Source: Gemmatimonadota bacterium (GTDB taxonomy: Bacteria; Gemmatimonadota; Gemmatimonadetes; Gemmatimonadales; Gemmatimonadaceae). From it: a stretch of DNA of 64,000 nt. The notes under the pieces were generated by a model. It had not been told where the DNA came from and did no database searches. It saw only the letters and a list, made by a program, of their open reading frames with translations. The stretch spans positions 521 to 64,520 of the forward strand of contig QHVE01000034.1 of assembly GCA_003223455.1 (NCBI GenBank), in the 5' to 3' direction. Positions within the stretch are counted from its first letter, which is position 1. Each line of letters opens with the position of its first letter. A program made the translations under genes and the position numbers. This document shows positions 43,363 through 51,312 of the stretch, one piece after another.

Positions 43363-44058
43363 TCAGTGTGCGTGGAATCGCAACACGACTTCACCCAGCT
43401 CGATGCGGTCGCCGTCGGCCAGCTGACGCTCCCCATCGAGGTTCGTCAGCTCCTGGTCGTTCACTACTACCGGGTTGGTCTGCGAAAGATTCGCCACGAC
43501 CCACTTTCCGCCAGTGTAAGCGAGCCGAGCATGCTGCCGGCTGACCGTGCTCGAGTTGAGCGCGACGTGTTGCGGCGACCGCCCAGGGTTCCGGCCGAGA
43601 ATCAGATGAGGCTGCTGTCCGGCGACGCGAACGAATCGGATCTCCTGGTGCCGTGTGTCACCCGAGAGCACCTCGAGGTGGCCCGGAAGCAGTTGTACCA
43701 CCTCATCCGTCGGGCGAACGAACCGCACCGTTTCGCTGTTGACCGGGACCTGACTGTCCCCGTCCACCGACATCGGAACGTTGACTGGCCGCTCTCCGAG
43801 CGGGCGATTGACCGTTGGCGGAGCAGGCGGCGCGAAGCTCGACGTCGGGTCCGGCGGGGGCGCCTGCACCGGTGGGGCGGGCTCGACCGTCTGCACGGGA
43901 AAAGCCGACATAGTGGTTTCCCAGGCGATTCCCGAGTTCATCGGGAACACGAGTGGGATCGGGGTATAGGTCGTCCGGCGCCCGGCGCGCCATCTCTTGA
44001 ACGAGACGGCAGCCGCAAAGGCTAATGCGAGCAGCAGGACGACAACGACAAAGATCAC
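43363..44058 (-). CDS. FHA-domain membrane protein
   Basis: About 231 residues from GTG 44058. An N-terminal helix (VIFVVVVLLLALAFAAAVSF) is followed by a Pro-rich linker and VPVNSETVRF (104-113). A C-terminal forkhead-associated domain has LILGRNPGRSPQHVALN, SSTVSRQHARL and NLSQTNPVVVNDQEL. FHA domains bind phosphothreonine. It lies directly upstream of the transmembrane kinase and shares the VPVNSET peptide with it, suggesting it is a substrate and/or docking partner. The start is uncertain; no Shine-Dalgarno is visible and the frame extends upstream. Confidence 0.85.
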   Translation of the reverse strand: MIFVVVVLLLALAFAAAVSFKRWRAGRRTTYTPIPLVFPMNSGIAWETTMSAFPVQTVEPAPPVQAPPPDPTSSFAPPAPPTVNRPLGERPVNVPMSVDGDSQVPVNSETVRFVRPTDEVVQLLPGHLEVLSGDTRHQEIRFVRVAGQQPHLILGRNPGRSPQHVALNSSTVSRQHARLAYTGGKWVVANLSQTNPVVVNDQELTNLDGERQLADGDRIELGEVVLRFHAH

Positions 44059-44309
44059 GGGGGGAACGGGATGAGAGTTGCGTCGTTCACAACACTGGCG
44101 GCCTCCACCAGAAAGGCAAGAGGTGTTCCCCCAATCGACTTCGGAGATACCTCGGCCTGGCCCGCACACCATCCTGCGAGCTCGCAAATCTATAGCAGAG
44201 CTCGTTTGGATTGTCCATCACTCGTCATGAGTCGCAGCCGATCCAGTGCCTGCGAAAAATCGGCCGTCGGCGCCCTGACCTCGCGGCTGGCGGCGGGCCC
44301 GGCGGGCGC

Positions 44310-45021
44310 GTGATTCACGTCGGCACGTCGGGCTGGAGCTACCGCCATTGGGAGGGAGTGCTCTACCCCAACGACCTGCCGCCGAGACAACGGCTCGACT
44401 ACTACGTCGCCCGTTTCGGCACCGTCGAGCTGAACGCCAGCTACTACCGCTGGCCCGCCGACACCGGATTCGCCTACTGGCGTCGTCGCCTGCCGCAACG
44501 GTTCGTGCTCGCCGTCAAGGCTCCGCGGGCGCTCACCCACCAGCGGCGAACGCTGGATCGAGCGCATTCAACGCGGCCTGGCTCGACTCGCTCCGGTGCG
44601 ATGCCTCCTCCTCGTGCAACTCTCGCCGCGATTCGAGATCGACCTCGCCCGGCTCGAGTACTTCCTGGCGCACCTGCCGGACAATCTCCAGGTCGCTGTC
44701 GAGATGAGGCACGCGAGCTGGCACCAGGAGGCCACCTTTCAGGCGCTCGAACGCCATCGGGCGGCCTACTGCGTCATGAGCGGCGCCGGCCTCCCGTGCG
44801 TGCTGCGCGCAACGTCGCCGGTCGTGTACGCGCGGCTACACGGCCCCGACCAGGGAGCGCTGTACGGGGGATCCTACTCTGACGACGATCTGCGCTGGTG
44901 GGCGGACCGCGTCAGGGAATGGGAGGCGCAGGGCCGCGAGGTGTTCGTCTATTTCAACAACGATGGGGGCGGGAACGCGGTCCGGAACGCCCACCGGCTC
45001 CGCGAGCTGCTGGGGCAGTGA
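44310..45021 (+). pseudogene. DUF72-family protein, frameshifted near 44545
   Basis: The first half, from GTG 44310, reads VIHVGTSGWSYRHWEGVLYP through FVLAVKAPRALTHQRR, classic DUF72 (a TIM-barrel family of unknown function). The second half is in the next frame: GERWIERIQRGLARLAPVRC, LLLVQLSPRFEID, VEMRHASWHQEATFQAL and VYFNNDGGGNAVRNAHRL. The switch lies at about 44540-44552. Both halves are well conserved, so either a recent indel or an assembly error is likely rather than long decay. Confidence 0.8.
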
Positions 45022-45029
45022 TCGGCGCG

Positions 45030-46397
45030 CTACCGCGCCTCGAATAGCTGCAGGCTCACGGGCTCCGGGCGGTCGACCGACTTCTCGATCACGACGCGCA
45101 CTCTCCGCAGTGGCGGACCATCGGCCAGCCGGTCGAGCTTCGCGTGACCGATCGTGCTTCCCGATGAGAGCTCCTGCCACCGGCTGCCCGACGAGCCTTC
45201 CAGCCGGTAGGATGCCACGCGCTGCCCACGCGTGATGTCCTCGGCCAATCTCGCGATGCGGGGCCGGGCGGGAAGGCGCAGCTCCCACTCGATGTGCGCG
45301 CTGTCGTTGCCACGTGGACGGAACTCCACGCGTCGCACCGCAAGCGGAGCCCCGAACATCTCGTCGCGGCGTGACCGAAAGCCGGACAGCCGTGAGGCAT
45401 CCACTGCATGGATCACCCCGTCGCGCGTCGGCGGGACATTGAGCAGCAGCTTGGCGTTCCGCCCCACCGACGTGAAGTACAGCTCGACCAGGTTGTCCAC
45501 CGAGCGCACCTTGACGTCCTGAGCCGGATGATGGAACCAGCCGGGCCGGATCGACACGTCGACTTCGGCTGGTCGCCAAACGCTTCCCTCTTCATTGCCG
45601 TGCTGGAGGGCGGACTCGATCCCGCTCCCGCTCTGGCCAGGGTAGACGACGACCTTAGGATCGACGGTGGACCAGTTCGGTTCCCCAGCGACTCCTCGCT
45701 CGTTGCCACACCACCTGACGTCCGGCCCGGCGTCGGAGAAGATCACCGCATCGGGTTGGAGTCGGCGCACCAGCCCGAATACGCGCGGCCAGTCGTAGAC
45801 CTGACGGCGACCGTTGGGGCCCTCGCCGTTGGCGCCGTCGAACCAGACCTCGACGATCTTCCCGTAGCGCGTCAGCAGCTCGGTGAGCTGGGTGGCGTAG
45901 ACGTCGTTGTAGGCAGGCGAGTCGCCATAGGTAGGATGGTTCCGATCCCAGGGCGAGAGGTACAGCCCGGTGCGTAGCCCCTCCGCAGAGCACGCGTCGA
46001 CGAACTCGCGCACCACGTCCCCGCTACCACCCCGCCACGGACTGCTCGCGACGGAGTGGCGTGTGGTCGCGGTCGGCCAGAGACAGAATCCGTCATGATG
46101 TTTGGCCGTGAGGATCATGGTTCGGAATCCGGCCGCCTTCGCGGTGCGCGCCCACTCTCGCGCGTCGAGTCGCGTCGGATCAAAGATCGACGGCGACTCC
46201 GTCCCGTCGCCCCACTCGCGGTCCGTGAAGGTGTTGACGCCGAAGTGCAGGAACATCGCGAGCTCGTCGCGCTGCCACGCCACCTGCGCGGCCGAGGGCA
46301 GCGGACGCTGGTCGGCCGGAGCCATCGCCCATCGCGAGAGCGGCCAGCGTGCGGCCATCGAGAGCGCGCCGGCCTGAACGAACGATCTTCTATCCAT
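45030..46397 (-). CDS. Alpha-L-fucosidase (GH29), exported
   Basis: A 455-residue glycoside hydrolase with a Tat-like or Sec-like N-terminus (MDRRSFVQAGALSMAARWPL). The GH29 barrel has LAMFLHFGVNTFTDREWGDG, ILTAKHHDGFCLWPT, GLYLSPWDRNHPTYG and the likely nucleophile Asp in EVWFDGANGEG. A beta-rich C-terminal domain follows. It releases alpha-L-fucose from glycans in the envelope. It converges with the DUF72 gene, 8 bp apart. Its neighbours give no further sugar pathway. Confidence 0.92.
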   Translation of the reverse strand: MDRRSFVQAGALSMAARWPLSRWAMAPADQRPLPSAAQVAWQRDELAMFLHFGVNTFTDREWGDGTESPSIFDPTRLDAREWARTAKAAGFRTMILTAKHHDGFCLWPTATTRHSVASSPWRGGSGDVVREFVDACSAEGLRTGLYLSPWDRNHPTYGDSPAYNDVYATQLTELLTRYGKIVEVWFDGANGEGPNGRRQVYDWPRVFGLVRRLQPDAVIFSDAGPDVRWCGNERGVAGEPNWSTVDPKVVVYPGQSGSGIESALQHGNEEGSVWRPAEVDVSIRPGWFHHPAQDVKVRSVDNLVELYFTSVGRNAKLLLNVPPTRDGVIHAVDASRLSGFRSRRDEMFGAPLAVRRVEFRPRGNDSAHIEWELRLPARPRIARLAEDITRGQRVASYRLEGSSGSRWQELSSGSTIGHAKLDRLADGPPLRRVRVVIEKSVDRPEPVSLQLFEAR

Positions 46398-46453
46398 GGC
46401 CGTAGCATATGCAGGTTACGGAATGGCGCCGCAACCGCCCCTCGAACAGATTG

Positions 46454-46481
46454 TTGCGCGTCGGCACGCGAAATGTATACT
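46454..46481 (+). promoter_or_regulatory. Sigma-70-like promoter for the barrel gene
   Basis: TTGCGC and TATACT are separated by 16 nt in the gap upstream of the barrel protein gene; the -10 box is near-consensus. Confidence 0.5.
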
Positions 46482-46564
46482 AAGTTGAACACACTACTCG
46501 CGCGGGCCGTCGTCCCGCGCTACCCAGTTTCATGACCGCTATGGCCCCCGGAGGCGGCTCTCCC

Positions 46565-47311
46565 ATGAAACGTCCGATCCGTCTTGCACTCGTCACGGCC
46601 GCACTTGTCTTCAGTGCGGCCAGCTCGTCGTCGGCGCAGTCCGCCGGCGACGGCTACATGTTCCACCGTCCCGACGTGACGGTGAGCGTGCGCGGGGGCT
46701 ACTCCCATGCGGCCGCGGGCAGCGACGTCTTCGACGACGTCACGACCAATCTCACGCTCGATCGCGGAGACTTCAGCAGCCTCACCATCGGCGGCGACTT
46801 CGCCGTCCATCTCACGTCCCGCGTCGACGTCGTCCTCTCGGGTGGCTACTCGCGCGCGAATCACAAGTCGGAGTTCCGCGACTTCATCGACAACAACGAC
46901 CTGCCGATCGAGCAGACGACGACCTTCGAGCGTATCCCGCTCACGGCGAACGTGCGCCTGAACCTGAGCGCGCCGGGTCGAGCGGTCGGGAGACTCGCAT
47001 GGATTCCGACTCGCGTCGTCCCCTACGTCGGTGCAGGCATCGGAGCGATGCGCTATCGGTTCAAGCAGGACGGGGACTTCGTGAACTTCACGACGAATGC
47101 GGTGTTTCCTGCCGACCTCGACTCCGAGGGATGGGGGCTGGTCGAACAAGGCATGGCCGGCGTCGACTACAACTTCTCGACGCAGTTCGGTCTCTCGCTC
47201 GATGCGCGGTATCTCCACGCGAACGGTGAGCTCGGTTCAGCGTTCAAGGGTTACGATCGGATCGATCTTTCGGGCGCGACCGCTACCATCGGACTGTTGG
47301 TTCGACTCTAG
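46565..47311 (+). CDS. Outer-membrane beta-barrel protein (OmpA/OprF barrel-like)
   Basis: A 248-residue exported protein with signal MKRPIRLALVTAALVFSAAS and cleavage after SSAQ. An eight-strand-type barrel follows, with alternating motifs (VTVSVRGGYSHAAAGSD, VDVVLSGGYSRANHKS, RVVPYVGAGIGAMRYRF) and a final TIGLLVRL. GGAGG lies 12 nt upstream of ATG 46565; ATG 46532 is an alternative. No peptidoglycan-binding domain is present. The next gene starts about 21 bp downstream on the same strand. Confidence 0.8.
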   Translation: MKRPIRLALVTAALVFSAASSSSAQSAGDGYMFHRPDVTVSVRGGYSHAAAGSDVFDDVTTNLTLDRGDFSSLTIGGDFAVHLTSRVDVVLSGGYSRANHKSEFRDFIDNNDLPIEQTTTFERIPLTANVRLNLSAPGRAVGRLAWIPTRVVPYVGAGIGAMRYRFKQDGDFVNFTTNAVFPADLDSEGWGLVEQGMAGVDYNFSTQFGLSLDARYLHANGELGSAFKGYDRIDLSGATATIGLLVRL

Positions 47312-47332
47312 AATCCACTCATGAGGCCTTCA

Positions 47333-48586
47333 ATGATGATCGTCCCGCTGAAGCGCTGCATCGCGGTCCTCGGTCTGATTGTCGTCACGACGACGCTGGT
47401 TTCCGCGCAGGAGACTCGGGTCGGACCGAAATGGCTCGGATGGGTCGGCTGCTGGGCGTCGTCCGTGGTGGGCGCGTCCGCGCTTGCCTCGCCGACGGAG
47501 AGCAACACGTTGGTCTGCATCACCCCGTCGGCGCAGGGAGGCGACGCTGTCGACGTCACGACGCTCGCCGGCGGAAAGGTCGTGTCGACCCAGCACATCG
47601 ATGCGAGCGGCGCCGAGCGTCCGCTCGACGCCAAGGGATGCACGGGGGTGCAGCGCGCGACGTGGTCGGCGGACGAGCGGCGCATCTATCTGCGGTCGTC
47701 GTCGACGTGCGATGGCATGAAGTCGTCGACGTCGGGCATCCTCTCGCTGACGTCGACCGGGGAGTGGCTCGACGTGCGCGGTGTGGCCAGTTACGGCTCC
47801 GAGAACGTGCGCGTGGCGCGGTATCGAGACGTGGGAATCCCGTCGTCGGTGCCGGCCGAGATCGCGAGCGCGATCCGTGAGCGCGGGGCTGGCGTCGAAG
47901 CCGCGCGCATCAGCGCCGGCGTGCCGATCGGCATGCGCGGCGTCGTCGAGGCGTCGCGCGCCGCGGACAGCACGGTGGTCGCCGCGTGGCTGCTCGAGCG
48001 CCAGCAGCCCTTCCCGCTCGACGGGAAGGCCCTGCTGCAGCTGGCGGATGAAGGCGTGCCCGGCGCCGTGACGGACGCGCTGGTCGCCGTCTCCAATCCG
48101 CGCGCGTTCCAGCTCGCGCGCGTGCCGGAGCAGAGCGACGTGATTCATGCCGACAGCCTGCCCGCGCGGCGGCGTACGGCGGTGACGGGAATACCGTACG
48201 ATCCATGGACGTGGGGCTCGTATGGTTACGACTCGTACCGATACGGCGACCCGTACGGGTACCGCTACGGGTACGGGTCATACGGCTACGGATACGGCGC
48301 GGGGTACAACAACGGATACTACGGCGGGTATGCGCCGCCGATCATCATCGTGAACCCGGGAGCGCAGCGTGGATCCACCGGGCAGATGGTGAAAGGACAC
48401 GGCTATACGCAACCCGGCGGCTCGACGTCGACCGGGACGGCTCACGAGCGCCCGAACCGGACTTCGGAGCCATCTCCCGCGCCGTCGTCGAGCGGGTCAT
48501 CGTCGAGCAGCTCGTCGTCCGGCAGCTCGTCGTCCAGCTCATCGGGAGGCTCATCCGAGGCACGTACGGCACATCCGCGGCCGTGA
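47333..48586 (+). CDS. Exported protein with Tyr/Gly-rich and Ser-rich tail
   Basis: A 417-residue exported protein of unrecognised family. A signal (IAVLGLIVVTTTLVSAQ) is followed by a globular region to about residue 280 with several cysteines (VGCWAS, LVCITPS, KGCTG, STCDG). Then comes a low-complexity Tyr/Gly/Asp stretch (GYDSYRYGDPYGYRYGYG), a hydrophobic APPIIIVNPG and a poly-Ser tail. ATG 47333 has GAGG 6 nt upstream. It could be a surface or adhesive protein. It lies in a likely operon with the preceding barrel gene and is closed by a hairpin. Confidence 0.7.
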   Translation: MMIVPLKRCIAVLGLIVVTTTLVSAQETRVGPKWLGWVGCWASSVVGASALASPTESNTLVCITPSAQGGDAVDVTTLAGGKVVSTQHIDASGAERPLDAKGCTGVQRATWSADERRIYLRSSSTCDGMKSSTSGILSLTSTGEWLDVRGVASYGSENVRVARYRDVGIPSSVPAEIASAIRERGAGVEAARISAGVPIGMRGVVEASRAADSTVVAAWLLERQQPFPLDGKALLQLADEGVPGAVTDALVAVSNPRAFQLARVPEQSDVIHADSLPARRRTAVTGIPYDPWTWGSYGYDSYRYGDPYGYRYGYGSYGYGYGAGYNNGYYGGYAPPIIIVNPGAQRGSTGQMVKGHGYTQPGGSTSTGTAHERPNRTSEPSPAPSSSGSSSSSSSSGSSSSSSSGGSSEARTAHPRP

Positions 48587-48611
48587 GACCCGGTCGCATC
48601 TGGTGACGTGA

Positions 48612-48640
48612 ACGGGGTGCCGGCGCTGCCGGCGCCCCGT
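48612..48640 (+). terminator. Terminator hairpin
   Basis: ACGGGGTGCCGGC and GCCGGCGCCCCGT form a 13-bp stem (one G-U) with a 3-nt loop, followed by TTCGCG, 26 bp after the Ser-rich protein stop. Confidence 0.6.
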
Positions 48641-48737
48641 TTCGCGTCACGATGCAACGCTCGGCCGTCGCGCGCGCGGCGCCATGCATGCAGCTTCAGC
48701 TCGGACCGCTGGTTCGCAACACTTTCGATTGCCCGTC

Positions 48738-49400
48738 GTGAACGAGATATCGCTCGAGATCGACCCACATCCGCTGCTGAACGTCGCGTCGTTCGTCACG
48801 ACGTTTCCCAAGTCGCTCGCGACCATCGCGTCGCCGCCTGCTGCGCTCGAAGCATTGCGACTCGACGGCCCTGCACCGCTCTCCCGCGACGAGAGCGTTC
48901 GCGGTGCCGTGCGCGATCTCCTGAGATTCGCCGGCTACAAGCCGACGGGTCGAGGCAAGCCAGCGTCCGAGTACCTCGTCCGCGCGGCGACCGATGGCGC
49001 GCTCAGCGCGATCAACGCCGCGGTCGACGTCTGCAACGCGGTCTCGCTGCACAGCGGGTTGCCGATCAGTGTCGTGGATCTCGACCGAGCGCGTCCCCCG
49101 TTTCGCATCGGTGTCGCGCCCACAGGCACGTCGTACGTCTTCAACGCGTCGGCACAGGAGATCGACCTGAGTGGTCTGCTGTGTCTGTACGATGCCGACG
49201 GGCCGTGCGCCAATGCAGTACGCGACGCGCAACGGACGAAGACGCGGGACGAGACGAAGGCGACGCTCAGCGTCGTGTGGGGATGCATCGGCTTCGAGGC
49301 GCGCCTTGCGGAGGCTGTGCAGTGGTATCGTTCGCTGCTCGAGAGCACCGGAGCGACGACGCGCGACGTGACGGTGATGGCGAGCGAGTCTCCCCGCTGA
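48738..49400 (+). CDS. Stand-alone B3/B4 tRNA-binding domain protein
   Basis: A 220-residue protein resembling the B3/B4 domain of phenylalanyl-tRNA synthetase beta chain: DLLRFAGYKPTGRGKPASEY, AINAAVDVCNAVSLHSGLPI and VVDLDRARPPFRIGVA. Free-standing B3/B4 proteins are thought to edit mischarged tRNA or act in RNA/amino-acid binding. GTG 48738 is favoured (VNEISLEIDPHPL); ATG 48684 extends it by 18 residues. It lies between a terminated operon and a PadR gene. Confidence 0.8.
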   Translation: MNEISLEIDPHPLLNVASFVTTFPKSLATIASPPAALEALRLDGPAPLSRDESVRGAVRDLLRFAGYKPTGRGKPASEYLVRAATDGALSAINAAVDVCNAVSLHSGLPISVVDLDRARPPFRIGVAPTGTSYVFNASAQEIDLSGLLCLYDADGPCANAVRDAQRTKTRDETKATLSVVWGCIGFEARLAEAVQWYRSLLESTGATTRDVTVMASESPR

Positions 49401-49469
49401 CGCGATGCGTTGCCGGCTCGCGCAGTCGGCGAGTCAACATCCAATCATCCCCGCGACCGAACGAACCGA

Positions 49470-49796
49470 ATGGCGAAGGCTCTCGACGTCGTACAAGGAA
49501 CGCTGGATCTACTGATCCTCAAGGCGCTTTCCGTGGAGTCGTTCCACGGTTGGGGGATCAGCGCGCGGATCCAGGAGCTGTCGGGCAGCGTATTCCACAT
49601 CGGCCAGGGATCGCTCTACCCTGCACTGCATCGCATGGAGGGGCGCGGCTGGGTGACGTCGTACTGGCGGACGACGGAGAACAACCGCATCGCGCGGTAT
49701 TATCAGTTGACACCGGAAGGACGGAGCGCGCTCGCCGACGAGATCGCGTCGTGGCAACGCTACGCGAAAGCGATGGAGGCCGTCATCGAGGGATGA
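49470..49796 (+). CDS. PadR-family transcriptional regulator
   Basis: A 108-residue winged-helix repressor: VVQGTLDLLILKALSVESFH, GQGSLYPALHRMEGRGWVTS and YYQLTPEGRSALADEIASWQ. In related phyla these short PadR proteins usually precede an ABC permease of the MacB type. Here the next gene is an unrelated convergent miniprotein, so this one appears orphaned. ATG 49470 matches the family N-terminus (MAKALDVVQGT). Confidence 0.9.
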   Translation: MAKALDVVQGTLDLLILKALSVESFHGWGISARIQELSGSVFHIGQGSLYPALHRMEGRGWVTSYWRTTENNRIARYYQLTPEGRSALADEIASWQRYAKAMEAVIEG

Positions 49797-49806
49797 CGAC
49801 GCGCGG

Positions 49807-50010
49807 CTAGCGCGCGCCGAGCTTCGCCTGGTTCGCGAGGATCTTCTTCTGGTTCTTGATGATCGCTTCCTGGTTCCGAATGATGACCACTTCATTTGCG
49901 AGGACCAGCAGCAGGCGCTCCTGATTGCGCAGAATCTTGTTCTGGTTCGAGACGATGGTGCGATGGCCGGACAGAATCTTCTGCTGGTTCTTGAGCGTCG
50001 CTTGCGCCAT
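49807..50010 (-). CDS. 67-residue Asn/Gln heptad coiled-coil protein
   Basis: A tiny protein built almost entirely of a 7-residue pattern NQxxIL(x): NQQKILS, GHRTIVS, NQNKILR, NQERLLL, NQEAIIK, NQKKILA, NQAKL. One 10-residue break (VLANEVVIIR) shifts phase in the middle. Buried Asn positions in coiled coils set orientation and oligomer state, so a specific oligomer is likely. There is no signal, membrane span or recognised family. ATG 50010 is the only sensible start; Shine-Dalgarno is weak. Codon use is consistent with a real gene because the repeat is coherent only in this frame. Confidence 0.65.
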   Translation of the reverse strand: MAQATLKNQQKILSGHRTIVSNQNKILRNQERLLLVLANEVVIIRNQEAIIKNQKKILANQAKLGAR

Positions 50011-50188
50011 TTCGGTGTCTCGTGGAGGGGTGGTCGGGGCCGGCCGCGGAGGGCCCTGGACGCGCGAGGATCGCGATGGAGTCTCCCGGGCGTGTGGGCG
50101 GCGTAGGATAAGGCTGCCCGAGGGACGACGCCAGCCGTTGGCAGTGCGGTGCGAGCCGGCTCTCTGGCGTATGCACTTGGCATGAAAG

Positions 50189-50226
50189 CCGAAGGCCCGC
50201 GGCGCGACAGCGCTGCGGGCCTTCGG
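50189..50226 (-). terminator. Terminator of the lipoprotein gene at 50304
   Basis: A 12-bp perfect stem (CCGAAGGCCCGC / GCGGGCCTTCGG) with a 14-nt loop lies 78 bp past the minus-strand stop at 50304, followed on that strand by CTTTCAT. Confidence 0.6.
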
Positions 50227-50303
50227 TGTCTCCCCTTCTGAAATCGAACCGGGACCGTGCCCGTTCTGCGTGAGGAATGATCGACGCAGCACCCACCGTC
50301 GAT

Positions 50304-50891
50304 TTACGTGCCGGTGCGAGTCATGTCGATCGTCGAGCTTCGGGTACACGTCGCGAAGACTGGCGCGGTGGCCGAGGCCTCGTGGAGGACGTTCACGTAC
50401 GAACCGGTTCCCGTCAGCTTCGTGCCATCGGCCGAGCGATCGAGCACAAAGGTGCCGGTGACGTCGACATAGAACTGACGAGCGCCCGAGCGGAGGTTCT
50501 TCTCCTTGAACGAGAGCTTGAACCCGAGTGTCGCCTTCCCGGCCATGTCGATGCTGCCGGTATCCGCCGGTTCGGCAGGCTGGTTCGGGCGGGAGAGACT
50601 CAGCTTGCTCCCCGACTGAGCGATCTTGACCGGCTCGTTCAGCGTATACGCCTCGAACGCGATGTCCCCGCCCGAAGGCGGGTTCTGAGGCGTGCACGTG
50701 AGGGCCGCGATCACGTCGATCCGTTGGAAGGTGCCGACCACGCTCGGGAAGGCTCCGGGGCCCGTACCCACGTCAACGGTGGCTCCGTCGCGGCGGCCGC
50801 ACGCCGCAGCGAGTGTGAGGAGCAGCCCAGTCGCGAGGAACCGGGCGGGGGTACGGCGATCTTGGAGCGCTCGAAATCGACGCAAGGGCAT
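50304..50891 (-). CDS. Hypothetical lipoprotein
   Basis: A 195-residue predicted lipoprotein: ARFLATGLLLTLAAAC lipobox, then a beta-rich domain (GTFQRIDVIAALTCTPQNPP, GKATLGFKLSFKEKNL, GARQFYVDVTGTFVLDRSAD, YVNVLHEASATAPVF). Three cysteines remain after the lipobox, two of which could pair. No family is recognised. It is a single gene with a hairpin downstream. Confidence 0.7.
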   Translation of the reverse strand: MPLRRFRALQDRRTPARFLATGLLLTLAAACGRRDGATVDVGTGPGAFPSVVGTFQRIDVIAALTCTPQNPPSGGDIAFEAYTLNEPVKIAQSGSKLSLSRPNQPAEPADTGSIDMAGKATLGFKLSFKEKNLRSGARQFYVDVTGTFVLDRSADGTKLTGTGSYVNVLHEASATAPVFATCTRSSTIDMTRTGT

Positions 50892-51052
50892 GCAGTCCTC
50901 GGAACCACGGAGAGAATGGATGGGCTCGTGAACCGGATCGATCGTCCAGCAGAGCTCGAGACAGGCTCTGAACAGACGATTCCGCTATCTGCCCGTCACC
51001 ACTCACACGTTGGCACAAGGCATCGTTCCGAGCAGATGAGTGCGCAACAATG

Positions 51053-51082
51053 CGAGCGCCGTGCCGCGAGGCACGGCGCTCG
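51053..51082 (-). terminator. Terminator hairpin
   Basis: CGAGCGCCGTGCC and GGCACGGCGCTCG form a 13-bp perfect stem with a GCGA tetraloop. On the minus strand CATTGTTGCG follows. It would end the BIG2 lipoprotein transcript. Confidence 0.65.
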
Positions 51083-51104
51083 GAGGCAGAGCCCGGTGGC
51101 CGCT

Positions 51105-51312
51105 CTACTTCAGCGCAATCAGCGCGTCGCCTGACGGCCCCCAGACGAACTCTGGTAGCCTGCGATGATGAGCCCATTCGGGGTGAGGTACAGGGCTTCC
51201 GCCTCACTGTTGCCGCCTTTGGTGGCCAGCTCGAGGAGCGCGACACTCTGCGCTCCGGGGCACCATAGAGGTGGCGGGCGGATCCAGCCAGAGCAGCCTG
51301 GTCCAGACGCGC
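51105..51312 (-). pseudogene. Decayed gene tail of unknown family
   Basis: Between the BIG2 stop and the terminator, two frames on the minus strand look protein-like in succession: SVALLELATKGG through LYLTPNGLIIAGYQ, then after a shift FVWGPSGDALIALK ending at TAG (51105-51107). It may be the 3' end of an ancestral gene with an indel near 51150. Family is not recognisable. Confidence 0.3.

Larger units (their letters stand above)
50892..51312. other. 421-bp region: promoter side of the lipoprotein, terminator, gene remnant
   Basis: No intact gene is supported. The left 160 bp hold the upstream region of the 50304 lipoprotein. A strong hairpin follows (51053-51082), then a decayed minus-strand reading frame (51105-51312) abutting the BIG2 lipoprotein stop. 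Confidence 0.6.

Noticed and set aside
48470-48560. TCGTCG/AGCTCG-rich simple repeat as a regulatory or CRISPR-like array
   Set aside because: It is the codon repeat of a poly-Ser tail in an open reading frame.
50236-50262. A possible tRNA T-arm (ATCGAACCGGG)
   Set aside because: No acceptor, D-arm or anticodon stem can be built around it.
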